Assembly: GCA_016283155.1 (NCBI GenBank)
Contig: JAEEMI010000028.1
Location: 1 to 62,934 of the forward strand
Length of the DNA: 62,934 nt
Source: Clostridia bacterium
Lineage (GTDB): Bacteria > Bacillota > Clostridia > Christensenellales > UBA1242
Direction of reading: 5' to 3'
Of this stretch, positions 26,307-34,898 are shown piece by piece. The position numbers and the translations under genes were made by a program. Within the stretch, counting starts at the first letter, position 1, and each line of letters begins with the position of its first letter. Below the pieces are notes generated by a model. It was not told where the DNA came from. It searched no databases and saw only the letters and a program-made list of their open reading frames with translations.

Positions 26307-26687
26307 ATGAAAACTCAAGAATTAGTAGAAGAAATCGCAAAATTAACATTAACAGAAGCTGCCGACTTGGTTAAAGCTTTGGAAGAAAAATTCGGCGTTA
26401 GTGCCGCTGCAATGAGCGTTGCTGCTGCTCCAGCTGCTGGTGCTGCTGCCGCTGCTGCTGATGCTCCAGCTGCAAAAACCGATTATGAAATCTTCTTGAA
26501 AGATGCTGGTGCAAACAAAATCAACGTCATTAAAGTTGTTAAAGAAATCACTGGTTTGGGCTTAGGCGATGCTAAAGCAATCGTTGATGGCGCTCCAAAA
26601 ACCATCAAGGACAAAGTTCCAGCTGAAGACGCTAAGAAATTTGAAGCTCAATTGAAAGAAGCTGGCGCAACTGTTGAATTGAAATAA
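26307..26687 (+). CDS. rplL: 50S ribosomal protein L7/L12
   Basis: Stalk protein that recruits translational GTPases. It has an N-terminal dimerisation helix (residues 1-35), an Ala/Pro-rich flexible hinge (about 38-57), and the C-terminal factor-binding domain with [24 protein letters not shown]. At 126 residues it is standard. An AAAAGGAAAA site precedes the ATG. The transcript ends at the hairpin just downstream. Confidence 0.97.
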   Translation: MKTQELVEEIAKLTLTEAADLVKALEEKFGVSAAAMSVAAAPAAGAAAAAADAPAAKTDYEIFLKDAGANKINVIKVVKEITGLGLGDAKAIVDGAPKTIKDKVPAEDAKKFEAQLKEAGATVELK

Positions 26688-26712
26688 TTTCGGTTAACGT
26701 TGAAAATTTGAA

Positions 26713-26742
26713 AAAGCAACTCAATCTGGGTTGCTTTTTTTG
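26713..26742 (+). terminator. rplL terminator
   Basis: AAAGCAAC pairs with GTTGCTTT around a nine-base loop, followed by T residues. Confidence 0.85.
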
Positions 26743-26766
26743 TTATGTTTTTGAGCGATTTATTGT

Positions 26767-26772
26767 TATAAT
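26767..26772 (+). promoter_or_regulatory. -10 element of the traX-like gene
   Basis: Perfect TATAAT 11 bases before the ATG at 26784; predicted leader of about five bases. Confidence 0.45.
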
Positions 26773-26783
26773 CAAAACAATTA

Positions 26784-27539
26784 ATGGAAACAAAAATCTT
26801 TAATGCTAATGTTCTGAAAACTATTGCGATTGTCGCAATGACTTTAGATCATTTAGCATATGCTTTTGGGGCAGCAAACGGTGTGAATACCTAGATAATT
26901 ATAATGCGGGTTTTTGGTCGCCTAACAATGCCAATTATGTGTTTTTTTATCGCGGAAGGTTATTGCCATACCCGTAATTGGCGCAAGTATTTGGGTCGTT
27001 TATTTTGTTTTGCGTTATTAGCACATTTTGCCTATGTCTATTTATTTAGTTATCAGGGGCCATTATCATTTATTCCATTTATCAATGGGAAATGGCAATC
27101 GCAAACCAGTGTGTTATGGGGTTTAGCTTGGGGATTGGTTTTAATTCGTATTTATGATAGCCAGTGGAAATTGTGGTTAAAACTTTTGGCGACGGCGGTT
27201 ATTATCGTGATTACTTTGCCGGCAGATTGGATGTGCGCTACGCCATTATTGATTTTAGCGTTTTGGAAAAATCGCGGTCATTTTGCCTTACAAATGTTGT
27301 GGCTGATGTTGATAAATGTTGTGTTAACTACGGTTCAAATTATAATTGAGCATTCAGTGCTGGCAATGATTAATTTTATGGTAATTTTATGTCTGCCAAT
27401 TTTGTGGCAATACAATGGTCAACGGGGCAGGTCGCCACAGGTTAATGCATTCCTGAAATGGTTTTTCTACTTATATTATCCATTACATTTACTAGTTATC
27501 GGCATTTTATTTCACAATGGTATTTTTGTGATTGGTTAA
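26784..27539 (+). pseudogene. TraX-family membrane protein interrupted by an in-frame TAG
   Basis: The frame starting at 26784 encodes the TraX-type N-terminus (NVLKTIAIVAMTLDHLAYAF, first membrane helix), meets TAG at 26892-26894 (codon 37), and then continues without a frameshift through MRVFGRLTMPIMCFFIAEGY and the family tail (YTRNWRKYLGRL-like segment and further helices) to 27539. Both halves are intact TraX sequence, so only one base separates it from a normal gene of about 250 residues. TraX of the F plasmid acetylates pilin; chromosomal homologues in Firmicutes are uncharacterised acyltransferase-like membrane proteins. TAG ends other genes here (for example tig), so a recoded genetic code is unlikely. 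Options are a recent pseudogene, re-initiation at ATG 26904, readthrough, or a sequence error. Confidence 0.75.
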
Positions 27540-27629
27540 GATAATTGATTTGAGTATAAAAAGTACTTGCGTTTTTTTTATTTTTTGAGATGATAATAAT
27601 AGAGAGAAAATATCTCAACGGGAGGTAAA

Positions 27630-28571
27630 ATGAATAAAAAAGCACTTTTTAGTACATTAGGTGTTATGCTTGCCGCGGTGATTGCTTCGGTGGCATTAGT
27701 TTTTACGGTGGGACCAATGGTCAGCGCGGATAATGGTGAAACAGTGAAAATTGGTATATTGCAGGGTGATGATATGTTTTGTATTTATGATAAGCAATGT
27801 ACAGGGATATCAAATGATGCATATGATTATGTGTATCAAAGAGATTGGGAAGATAATTACCTATATGATTATTTTAACGTGATTATTCCAGAAGGAGTTG
27901 AAATGGTTGGCTACTATAGTGATGAACATACTCCGCGTTTTATGGGTGGTTGGGAAGAGCAAAATAAACTTGTTTCTGTTTCTTTCCCTAGTACTTTGAA
28001 AGTAATTGCATCGTATGCATTCACTTATTGTGAGAATCTCACAAGTGTTGTGATTCCAGAGGGTGTAATAAGAATTGATAATGATGCTTTTAGTGGGTGT
28101 CCAAACTTAAACAATGTTAAGTTGCCATCGACATTGAAAACAATTGGTGAATCAGCATTTAATGGTGGTTGTTTTGATACCGTGATTATTCCAGCGGGTG
28201 TAGAAGATATTGGTAATTATGCGTTTAATGACAATGTTACAGTTTACTGCGAAGCGCCATCGAAACCTGATGGTTGGTTGTCCTATTGGCATAATGGACG
28301 TGAAGATAATGTTGTTTGGGGATACAACGCCGGCAATAGCCAAAGCGGTAACGAAAACCAAAATCAAGAAAATCAACCGGATAACCAAAACGAAAATACT
28401 AATGCGGAAACTCCAACAGAAAACACAACGGTAACCAGTCAAACAAATAACGACCAAGCCAATACCGCGGTCGTTGCCGCTGTAGCAGGTACCGCCGGTG
28501 GTGCCGCAGGTTTAGGTACAATGGGTACCATCTTTGGTATTGTGGTATCTCGCAAGCGTAAAAAACTATAA
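27630..28571 (+). CDS. BspA-type leucine-rich-repeat surface protein, membrane-anchored
   Basis: Exported 313-residue surface protein. An N-terminal signal/transmembrane segment (residues 5-30) ends near VSA. Residues about 85-200 carry BspA-type LRR_5 repeats of the form SxxFPSTLKVIASYAF, VVIPEGVIRIDNDAF and KLPSTLKTIGESAF. A polar N/Q/E/T linker follows (about 232-275), then a Gly/Ala-rich transmembrane helix and a basic RKRKKL end that stops transfer; there is no LPxTG motif, so it is held by the membrane, not by sortase. GGGAGGT precedes the ATG. Such proteins often mediate adhesion in host-associated bacteria (family knowledge; not shown here). Confidence 0.75.
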   Translation: MNKKALFSTLGVMLAAVIASVALVFTVGPMVSADNGETVKIGILQGDDMFCIYDKQCTGISNDAYDYVYQRDWEDNYLYDYFNVIIPEGVEMVGYYSDEHTPRFMGGWEEQNKLVSVSFPSTLKVIASYAFTYCENLTSVVIPEGVIRIDNDAFSGCPNLNNVKLPSTLKTIGESAFNGGCFDTVIIPAGVEDIGNYAFNDNVTVYCEAPSKPDGWLSYWHNGREDNVVWGYNAGNSQSGNENQNQENQPDNQNENTNAETPTENTTVTSQTNNDQANTAVVAAVAGTAGGAAGLGTMGTIFGIVVSRKRKKL

Positions 28572-28587
28572 GTAATGTGTAAACAAA

Positions 28588-28617
28588 AAAAGCCTGGTAA
28601 CTTGTCCAGGCTTTTTT
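28588..28617. terminator. Bidirectional terminator between the LRR protein gene and tmcAL
   Basis: AAGCCTGG pairs with CCAGGCTT around an eight-base loop, with T/A runs on both sides. Confidence 0.85.
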
Positions 28618-28625
28618 GATTTACA

Positions 28626-29936
28626 TTAGTTTTCCACGTCGGGGGAGTTAGAATAATCTTCGGTGGTTTTGTGATGATTAAGTTTAGTTTTTTGTTGTGT
28701 GGATGGTTCGGTTTTGGTAGTGTCATTGATGATTGGGTCGTTGGTTTGGTTGTCCAAAATAACATAAAGTGGTTTTTGAGCGAATTTTTGTTTACAAGAA
28801 ATTTCGTACAAACTGTTAGCGCGGTGGTCAATTTGACGCATTCGTAAATAATATTTATCAATGGTTGGGCGGTTCTGGTTACCGTGTAAGATGACTGGAG
28901 TTAGGCGAATAGAACTGAGTTCGTTAAATAAATCGTGGGCATCACTGCGAATGGCCAATAAATTGACGTAGGGTAAATGATTGCGTTGGTAAATAAATTG
29001 GATATCTTTCTTGGTAACACCTAAAGTTGCGTGTAGAGCTACGCGTTTTAAACGGTTCACGGTGTATTGACGGTTGGGCATCACAGCAGTTAATTGTTCA
29101 TAAGTTACGGGACGGTGACCGCGGAATAATTTACCGATTTCTAAATTAGCATTATATGTATGTTTAACATCCAAGTCGGTTAATGCACCAAATAAAATCG
29201 TAGATTCAAACATTTCTTTCACAGGATGTTTTTCAATGGCTTGCATTGTAAAAGGCAATACTTGTTCAGGAATATAATGTTCAATTGGTTTGCTTTGGTT
29301 ATAGTAAGCATCACGTAATGCTAATGCCGTGGTATTAGTTTGTTTATCTTCGTCTTTGCAACGGGCAATTGCTACTGGTTGAATGGTACTATGTAAGCGG
29401 TGTAGTTCACGTAAATATTCAATCGCCAAAATGTTATTACCACCGTTTAAAATTTTAGTGATGACCGCGGGTGGAATTTCTGGCAATAATTTTTTCACGA
29501 CTTCAGTTTGCGCTGCACTGTATGATAAACCGGCTTTTAAATGAATTTTGATGTATTTATCAAACTCACGGCTTTTTGTTAATTTAACATAAGCAATTTG
29601 TTTTAAGATTTGTAGATTATTATCTTCGACGCCGAAAACTAAATAACTGGCGTGCGGAATTACGTTGGCAATCTGAACTCCAGCTTTCGCAAAAACTTCT
29701 GCATTATTGGTAGCATAAGCGGTTGGCATTTCTAAGACGGCATCAACGCCACACATAACGGCACTTTGTGCACGCAAGTGTTTTTCAATAATTGCTGGCT
29801 CAGCGCGTTGGGTAAAGTTACCAGTTTGAATGACGACAATGTGTGTACAATCAGTAATTTCCCGAGTTTTCTGAATTAAATACTCGTGTCCTTTGTGTAA
29901 AGGATTGAAATTGGCAATAATTACCGCAATCTTCAT
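28626..29936 (-). CDS. tmcAL: tRNA(Met) cytidine acetate ligase (TmcAL/YlbM family)
   Basis: Uses acetate and ATP to form N4-acetylcytidine at the wobble base of elongator tRNA-Met. The N-terminal nucleotidyltransferase motif is FNPLHKGH (HxGH at 14-17), followed by TGNFTQRAEPAI (usually QRGEP), GVDAVLEMP, and FGVED. Up to about residue 395 it fits the family; the last 40 residues are a polar, repetitive-looking tail rich in T, N, K and H. The start at 29936 has a TATAAT six bases upstream, so the mRNA is probably leaderless. It is divergent from ackA; acetate is a substrate here and a product of AckA, a possible functional link (inference). Confidence 0.88.
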   Translation of the reverse strand: MKIAVIIANFNPLHKGHEYLIQKTREITDCTHIVVIQTGNFTQRAEPAIIEKHLRAQSAVMCGVDAVLEMPTAYATNNAEVFAKAGVQIANVIPHASYLVFGVEDNNLQILKQIAYVKLTKSREFDKYIKIHLKAGLSYSAAQTEVVKKLLPEIPPAVITKILNGGNNILAIEYLRELHRLHSTIQPVAIARCKDEDKQTNTTALALRDAYYNQSKPIEHYIPEQVLPFTMQAIEKHPVKEMFESTILFGALTDLDVKHTYNANLEIGKLFRGHRPVTYEQLTAVMPNRQYTVNRLKRVALHATLGVTKKDIQFIYQRNHLPYVNLLAIRSDAHDLFNELSSIRLTPVILHGNQNRPTIDKYYLRMRQIDHRANSLYEISCKQKFAQKPLYVILDNQTNDPIINDTTKTEPSTQQKTKLNHHKTTEDYSNSPDVEN

Positions 29937-29942
29937 TAAATT

Positions 29943-29948
29943 ATTATA
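29943..29948 (-). promoter_or_regulatory. -10 element of tmcAL, leaderless type
   Basis: Perfect TATAAT on the minus strand, six bases before the ATG. Back to back with the ackA promoter. Confidence 0.55.
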
Positions 29949-29964
29949 CCACAAAAAAATTTTA

Positions 29965-29973
29965 TGCTACAAT
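29965..29973 (+). promoter_or_regulatory. Extended -10 of ackA, leaderless type
   Basis: TGCTACAAT (TGn-TACAAT), six bases before the ATG at 29980. Confidence 0.55.
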
Positions 29974-29979
29974 CATTAT

Positions 29980-31014
29980 ATGAAAATTTTAGTTTTAAAT
30001 TGTGGTAGTAGTTCGGTTAAGTACCAAGTTGTTGAAACAACAACTAAGGAAAAAATTGTTGATGATGATATCCAACGTGTTACGGACCACGCAACAGCCA
30101 TTAAGGAAATCTTGAGTAAAATTGACTTGTCGGAAATTAAAGCTGTAGGACATCGTGTTGTGCACGGTGGTGAAAAATTTCAACACAGTGTTTTAGTAAC
30201 TGACGAAGTGTTAGCTGAAATGGATAAGATTACTTATCTAGCACCATTACATAATCCAGCAGCGATGGCGGGAGTACGGGCCTGTCGTGCACAAATGCCA
30301 GATTTACCAAACTTCTTAGTGTTTGATACTGCGTTCCATAGTACGATGCAACCTGGAGCATACCTTTATGGTTTGCCTTATGAAGATTACGAAAAGTATG
30401 GAATTCGTAAATATGGTTTTCACGGTACTAGTCATCAATATGTTGCGGAACAAGCAGCGTTGCAATTAGGTCGCCCCTTAAAGGATTTAAAATTAATTAC
30501 TTGTCATATTGGCAATGGCGCCAGTATTTGTGCGGTACAAAACGGACAATGTATCGACACAAGTATGGGAATGACTCCGTTGGCAGGGTTAGTAATGGGA
30601 ACTCGTTCGGGAGATGTTGATCCAGCAGTGTTAAGTATTTTGTGTGAAAAACATCATTTCACAGTTGAAGAAGCAATTACTTATCTTAACAAATCTTGCG
30701 GGTTAAAGGGTATGACGGGAATTTCTTCTGATATGCGCGACCTTGAACCAATTATGGAAACTAATCCGCGTGTCAAAGTTGCAATTGATGTTTTTATTCA
30801 CCGTTTAATTCAATATATCGGTGGTTATGTGGCCGAGATGAAAGGTTGCGATGCAATTGTTTGGACGGGTGGTATTGGTGTTTATCGTAAATTTGTGTCA
30901 GAACGTGTAATGCAACATTTCAATTTCTTACCGAATTGCCAAAAATTAATCATTAAAACGAACGAAGAATTAATGATTGCCTTAGAATGTGAAAAATTAT
31001 TGAAAGCGAATTAA
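29980..31014 (+). CDS. ackA: Acetate kinase-like protein, short and with an altered GIGEN motif
   Basis: ASKHA-fold acetokinase, normally making ATP from acetyl phosphate. Present motifs: LNCGSSSVKY (N-terminal signature), GHRVVHGG (substrate arginine), FDTAFHSTM (catalytic aspartate), RKYGFHGTSH, CHIGNGAS, and MGTRSGD (second arginine). At 344 residues it is about 55 shorter than typical; loops near the N-terminus and before the final TNEELMIA are cut. In the second signature the invariant GIGEN is GIGVY here, losing the metal-ligand glutamate. No pta gene is adjacent. It may be a working but diverged acetate kinase or a related acyl-phosphate kinase. Confidence 0.85.
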   Translation: MKILVLNCGSSSVKYQVVETTTKEKIVDDDIQRVTDHATAIKEILSKIDLSEIKAVGHRVVHGGEKFQHSVLVTDEVLAEMDKITYLAPLHNPAAMAGVRACRAQMPDLPNFLVFDTAFHSTMQPGAYLYGLPYEDYEKYGIRKYGFHGTSHQYVAEQAALQLGRPLKDLKLITCHIGNGASICAVQNGQCIDTSMGMTPLAGLVMGTRSGDVDPAVLSILCEKHHFTVEEAITYLNKSCGLKGMTGISSDMRDLEPIMETNPRVKVAIDVFIHRLIQYIGGYVAEMKGCDAIVWTGGIGVYRKFVSERVMQHFNFLPNCQKLIIKTNEELMIALECEKLLKAN

Positions 31015-31018
31015 TCAA

Positions 31019-31945
31019 TTACATTGTACGATCTTGGGCGTGTTCCATTTCATATATACGGTTAAAGCGTGTGGCTTGGTCGATGGCTGTTGGACAATAA
31101 TGCTGTAATTCAGCGTATTGTTTTTTTGCCGTGTCGACCCATAAACCTTGTGAACCCTTAGCGCTGATTTCAAATTTATTGCAAATTCCTGGTTTACCAG
31201 TAACAAAATAATAATGATCGCAATTTTCAACTTGTTGGCAACCTTTGGCTTCCCATTCATCAATGACAAAATCTACTAATTCGCGCAATTTACTATCAAC
31301 TGGGTGGTTTGCACTGAAACCAACATATTGATTTTTGGCGGTAATAATATCATTCATCGTACCTTTAAACAGTGGTGAAGCATAGCGGTTTAAAACGGTA
31401 TGCAAAACTTCAACCGCATCAACTGTATCGCGACCGGCTTCGCCATATAGTAAACGAGCTAAATTATCACGATCTTGACTACTGAATTTTGAGATTTGTA
31501 CGTCTTTCGTGAAAAAATCTCTGAACCCATTAAAGTTTGTTGTAGTTGGTCGATTGGATACAGTTAATTCGACTTGGGGTGCAAAATTCCAATTAGCGAT
31601 TTTTTGTCGAGTAAGGTTGTAATCGTTCATGGTGCGTGGTTCCGCCAATTGTACACTTAATCCCAATGCTAACAACATTGCGGCGTAACGACGCAACTTA
31701 GGTTGATAGTTCTTTTTAATGGCACTTTGAAATTTAGTTTTGAAGTCAGTTACGATGTGTGTCAATTTAACTTGGGTTTGTTTAATTTCTTTACCGACGT
31801 GTTGAGTAACTGCTTTGATTTTAGCTTTGCGTTTTTCTGCTGCCACAGCTAAAACCCTTTGTTCTTCTGCCATTCTGCGTTCCGCGGCAATGCGTTGTTC
31901 CGCTTCCCATTGTAGGTAGGCTTCAGCCTTTGCTAATAATCCCAT
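31019..31945 (-). CDS. SleB/CwlJ-type cell-wall hydrolase with an N-terminal charged helix
   Basis: A Hydrolase_2-type peptidoglycan hydrolase. The C-terminal half carries NLARLLYGEAGRD with the catalytic glutamate E169, VLHTVLNRYASPLF, NQYVGF and HYYFVTG, the family core. The first 80 residues are a charged A/E/R/K helix predicted to stay in the cytosol or form a coiled coil; a short hydrophobic stretch (about 87-101) may anchor the protein so that the enzyme domain faces the wall. No cleavable signal peptide is seen. A TATATT -10 box lies six bases before the ATG. In spore formers SleB opens the cortex, but the domain also occurs in general wall remodelling enzymes. Confidence 0.75.
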   Translation of the reverse strand: MGLLAKAEAYLQWEAEQRIAAERRMAEEQRVLAVAAEKRKAKIKAVTQHVGKEIKQTQVKLTHIVTDFKTKFQSAIKKNYQPKLRRYAAMLLALGLSVQLAEPRTMNDYNLTRQKIANWNFAPQVELTVSNRPTTTNFNGFRDFFTKDVQISKFSSQDRDNLARLLYGEAGRDTVDAVEVLHTVLNRYASPLFKGTMNDIITAKNQYVGFSANHPVDSKLRELVDFVIDEWEAKGCQQVENCDHYYFVTGKPGICNKFEISAKGSQGLWVDTAKKQYAELQHYCPTAIDQATRFNRIYEMEHAQDRTM

Positions 31946-31951
31946 TCGATT

Positions 31952-31980
31952 AATATATATGAAAGTTCTTTACAAATCAA
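31952..31980 (-). promoter_or_regulatory. Promoter of the SleB-like gene, leaderless type
   Basis: Minus strand TTGATT (31975-31980), 17-base spacer, TATATT (31952-31957), six bases to the ATG at 31945. Adjacent to the divergent rpmF -35. Confidence 0.6.
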
Positions 31981-31997
31981 GTGCAGTTTGTTATAAT
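31969..31997 (+). promoter_or_regulatory. rpmF-hflX promoter, leaderless type
   Basis: TTTACA (31969-31974), 17-base spacer, TATAAT (31992-31997), eight bases to the ATG at 32006. Confidence 0.65.
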
Positions 31998-32005
31998 CTT
32001 GCATT

Positions 32006-32233
32006 ATGGCAGTACCAAAACACAAAGTATCGAAAGCACGTCGCAATACCCGTACTTCAAACAACAGTAAATTAACGGCTCCGACGTTGACTGAATGCAA
32101 ACAATGCAAAGCTAAAATCCGCCCACACGTAGTATGTCCAGAATGTGGTTACTATGATGGTGTTAAACGCATTGAAACTAAAAACGATGTAAAAGCAAAA
32201 AAAGCCAAGGCGGCGGCTGAACGTAATGCATAA
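32006..32233 (+). CDS. rpmF: 50S ribosomal protein L32
   Basis: A 75-residue L32 starting MAVPKHKVSKARRNTR, the universal N-terminus. Two cysteine pairs, CKQC and CPEC, form the zinc site, so this is the zinc-dependent form. A Lys/Ala-rich C-terminal extension of about 15 residues follows YYDGVKRI. The mRNA is predicted to be leaderless, remarkable for a highly expressed ribosomal gene. hflX begins inside its end. Confidence 0.95.
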   Translation: MAVPKHKVSKARRNTRTSNNSKLTAPTLTECKQCKAKIRPHVVCPECGYYDGVKRIETKNDVKAKKAKAAAERNA

Positions 32234-33278
32234 CAATCTGGTGTTACCAGACCAAGCAATTTTGGTTGGCGTTGGCGTCAACCAAATTTTTTCTGTAGAT
32301 GATTTAGATGAACTGTCTTTGTTGTGTCAAACTTGTAATATTGAAACCGTTGGTCGTGTGATCCAGAACCGAAAAGATATTGATGTTACATATTATATTG
32401 GTAAAGGTAAAGTTGAAGAGATTAAAAATTTGATTGCGGAAACCAAAGCCAATGTTGTCGTTTTTGACGTCGAATTATCAGGTAGTAAAGTTCGTAATTT
32501 GGAACGTGAGTTGAACGTTCCTGTCTTAGACCGCAGTAAAGTAATTTTGGATATTTTCGCGGCACGGGCGCAAAGTGCGGCCGGTAAATTACAAGTTGAA
32601 TTGGCGCAGTTACGTTATAACTTGCCACGCTTAATTGGTAGTGGTGGCTTGATGAGTAAAATGCGTAATGGTGTCGGTATGCGTGGGCCAGGGGAAAAGA
32701 AATTAGAATTAGACAAACGTTTAATTCACGATGAAATTACGGCACTAGAACGTAAACTTGCTGAAGTAAAAAAAGCGCGTAATGTGGCAGGACGTCAACG
32801 TCATAATCAATGTCGTGTTTGTTTGGTTGGTTATACCAATAGTGGTAAATCGACTTTATTTAACTTATTGACTAAAGCCGGTGTTTATGCCAAAGACGAA
32901 TTGTTCGCAACTTTGGATACAACCACGCGTGCGATTTATTTAAATGGAAAAAATTTTGTGTTAACCGATACAGTTGGTTTTATTAACCATTTACCACACG
33001 AATTTATTAATGCGTTCGAAGCGACTTTGGATGAAACGCGGGAAGCTAATTTATTAATTCACGTGGTGGATTGTGCAAATCCTGACCACGACGAACAAAT
33101 TACGGTGGTTAATCAAGTTCTCCAAAATATTGGTGCGGGCTCAATTCCACAATTATTGGTTTATAATAAAATTGACAAGAATCCAAATTTCAATGCGCCA
33201 GATGGTGCGATTGTGATTTCGGCCACACAAAAAACTGGGATTGAACAATTAAAAGATGCGATTTATCGTTTGATATAA
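32226..33278 (+). CDS. hflX: GTPase HflX, C-terminally short
   Basis: Ribosome-splitting GTPase for stress rescue. The 350-residue protein keeps the N-terminal HflX domain with GKGKVEEI and DRSKVILDIFAARAQSAAGKLQVELAQL, the linker coiled coil with the RGPGEKKLELD motif, and the G domain: GYTNSGKS (202-209), DTVGF (248-252), NKID (about 309-312) and an SAT G5. It ends within a helix after G5, whereas many homologues have another 50-70 residues. It overlaps rpmF by eight bases; no independent ribosome site is strong, so coupling is likely. Confidence 0.9.
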   Translation: MHNNLVLPDQAILVGVGVNQIFSVDDLDELSLLCQTCNIETVGRVIQNRKDIDVTYYIGKGKVEEIKNLIAETKANVVVFDVELSGSKVRNLERELNVPVLDRSKVILDIFAARAQSAAGKLQVELAQLRYNLPRLIGSGGLMSKMRNGVGMRGPGEKKLELDKRLIHDEITALERKLAEVKKARNVAGRQRHNQCRVCLVGYTNSGKSTLFNLLTKAGVYAKDELFATLDTTTRAIYLNGKNFVLTDTVGFINHLPHEFINAFEATLDETREANLLIHVVDCANPDHDEQITVVNQVLQNIGAGSIPQLLVYNKIDKNPNFNAPDGAIVISATQKTGIEQLKDAIYRLI

Positions 33279-33300
33279 AAGTTCGCTTTTTAATTTGGAA

Positions 33301-33329
33301 TAGACAAAGCACAAAAATAAATCTATAAT
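33301..33329 (+). promoter_or_regulatory. glnS promoter, leaderless type
   Basis: TAGACA (33301-33306), exactly 17 bases, perfect TATAAT (33324-33329), six bases to the ATG at 33336. The clearest leaderless promoter of the window. Confidence 0.7.
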
Positions 33330-33335
33330 TTGGAT

Positions 33336-34898
33336 ATGAATTTTATTGAAGAAGGTTTAGTGCAAGCACAAGCACGCGGACAAAAAATTATTTTGCGTTA
33401 TCCGCCAGAACCAAATGGCTATCTACATATTGGACACGCCAAAGCATTTAGCATTTCATATAGTATGCGTTGTAAATACAATGGTACTGCTAATTTACGC
33501 TTTGATGATACTAACCCAGCGAAAGAAAGTATGGAATATGTGGAAAGCCAAAAACGTGATTTGGATTGGTTAGGTATTAAATATGATCAAGTTGTATTTG
33601 CTAGTGATTATTACGAAAAATTATATCAATGCGCTGTACATTTAATTAAACGTGGTTTGGCTTATGTCGATGATTGTTCAATGGATGAAGTCAAAGCGAT
33701 GCGCGGTGAATTAGGTGTTCCTGGTAAAGAAAGTCCGTATCGTAACCGTTCCGTAGAAGAAAACTTGGATTTATTTGCCCGTATGCGTGCTGGTGAATTT
33801 GCCGATGGCAGTCGGGTCTTGCGTGCCAAGATTGATATGGCTTCACCCAATATGAATATGCGCGATCCAGTTTTGTACCGCATTTTGCGTCAAACACATT
33901 ATCGTACTGGCAACAAATGGGTGATTTATCCAATGTATGACTTTGCCCATAGTCTAAGTGATTATATCGAACATATTAGTAACAGTATTTGTAGTTTGGA
34001 ATACGAAGACCACCGTCCGTTATATCATTGGTGTATTGACCAATGCAAAGGTGCTTTGCCAGATTTACCGGAAATTCCACCTGAACAGTACGAATTTTCG
34101 CGTTTAAACATTGAACGTTTTGTAATGAGTAAACGATGGTTAAAGCGTTTTGTGGATGAAGGTATGGTTAGTGGTTGGGATGATCCACGTATGCCAACAA
34201 TTTCGGGTATGCGTCGTCGTGGCTATCCAGCCAAAGCGATTTTAGATTTTGTGCAATCAACTGGGGTAACTAAAAATGTAATGACGGTACCATTGTCGGC
34301 TTTGGAATATTACGTACGTACTGAATTAGATCAACAAGCTATTCGTGTGGCAGTCGTGGAAAATCCCATTAAAGTGAAAATTGTTAACTATGATAAAGTA
34401 GAAACCTTTGATGTAGTTAACAATCCACACGATGAAACAGCAGGTACACATCCAATTAGTTTCTCAAATGAAATTTGGATTGATGGCGATGATTACAGTG
34501 ATAATCCACCCGCTAAATACAAACGCTTGGTTATTGGTGGTGTGGTGCAATTACGTGGTGCTTATAAAATTAAATGTTTACGTAAAGTTGGCGATACTTT
34601 GGAATGTGAAATTACCGACGAAAAGGCTAAAGGTGTGATTCAATTTGTTGACGCACGTACAGCGGTTTCGGTGACAATTCGTAGTTTTGAACCATTATTA
34701 AAGGCTGGTACGGATTTAAGCGAAGAAAATATTAATCATAATTCATTACACGAAAGTCAAGGTTATGCGGAAAAATGGTTAGTTGATCGTAATGACGTAG
34801 CAACAAAATACCAATTTGTGCGTAAAGGATATTATGTGCTTGACCACAAAGATGGTTTAGTCTTTAATAAGACCATTAGTTTAAAGGAGGGATTTTAA
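33336..34898 (+). CDS. glnS: Glutaminyl-tRNA synthetase
   Basis: Class I aminoacyl-tRNA synthetase charging tRNA-Gln directly. The 520-residue protein has PEPNGYLHIGHAKA (HIGH at 31-34), LRFDDTNP, DFAHSLSDYIE and CSLEYEDHRP with YHWC typical of GlnRS rather than GluRS, the KMSKS counterpart VMSKR (about 263-267), and the two-part beta-barrel anticodon-binding region to the end. Most Bacillota lack GlnRS and use GluRS plus GatCAB, so this gene probably came by transfer in an ancestor. The ATG lies six bases after the -10, with no ribosome site. Operon with the LOG-type gene downstream. Confidence 0.93.
   Translation: MNFIEEGLVQAQARGQKIILRYPPEPNGYLHIGHAKAFSISYSMRCKYNGTANLRFDDTNPAKESMEYVESQKRDLDWLGIKYDQVVFASDYYEKLYQCAVHLIKRGLAYVDDCSMDEVKAMRGELGVPGKESPYRNRSVEENLDLFARMRAGEFADGSRVLRAKIDMASPNMNMRDPVLYRILRQTHYRTGNKWVIYPMYDFAHSLSDYIEHISNSICSLEYEDHRPLYHWCIDQCKGALPDLPEIPPEQYEFSRLNIERFVMSKRWLKRFVDEGMVSGWDDPRMPTISGMRRRGYPAKAILDFVQSTGVTKNVMTVPLSALEYYVRTELDQQAIRVAVVENPIKVKIVNYDKVETFDVVNNPHDETAGTHPISFSNEIWIDGDDYSDNPPAKYKRLVIGGVVQLRGAYKIKCLRKVGDTLECEITDEKAKGVIQFVDARTAVSVTIRSFEPLLKAGTDLSEENINHNSLHESQGYAEKWLVDRNDVATKYQFVRKGYYVLDHKDGLVFNKTISLKEGF

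Noticed and set aside
26421..26475. Short repeat GCTGCTG in rplL as a functional repeat element
   Set aside because: It codes for the normal alanine-rich hinge of L7/L12.
26892..26894. TAG read as an amino acid (recoded genetic code)
   Set aside because: TAG terminates several normal genes here, such as tig and rluB, at the expected family ends.
27540..27629. T-rich stretch before the LRR protein gene as a terminator
   Set aside because: No GC-rich stem precedes it; it looks like a promoter spacer between TTGCGT and GATAAT.
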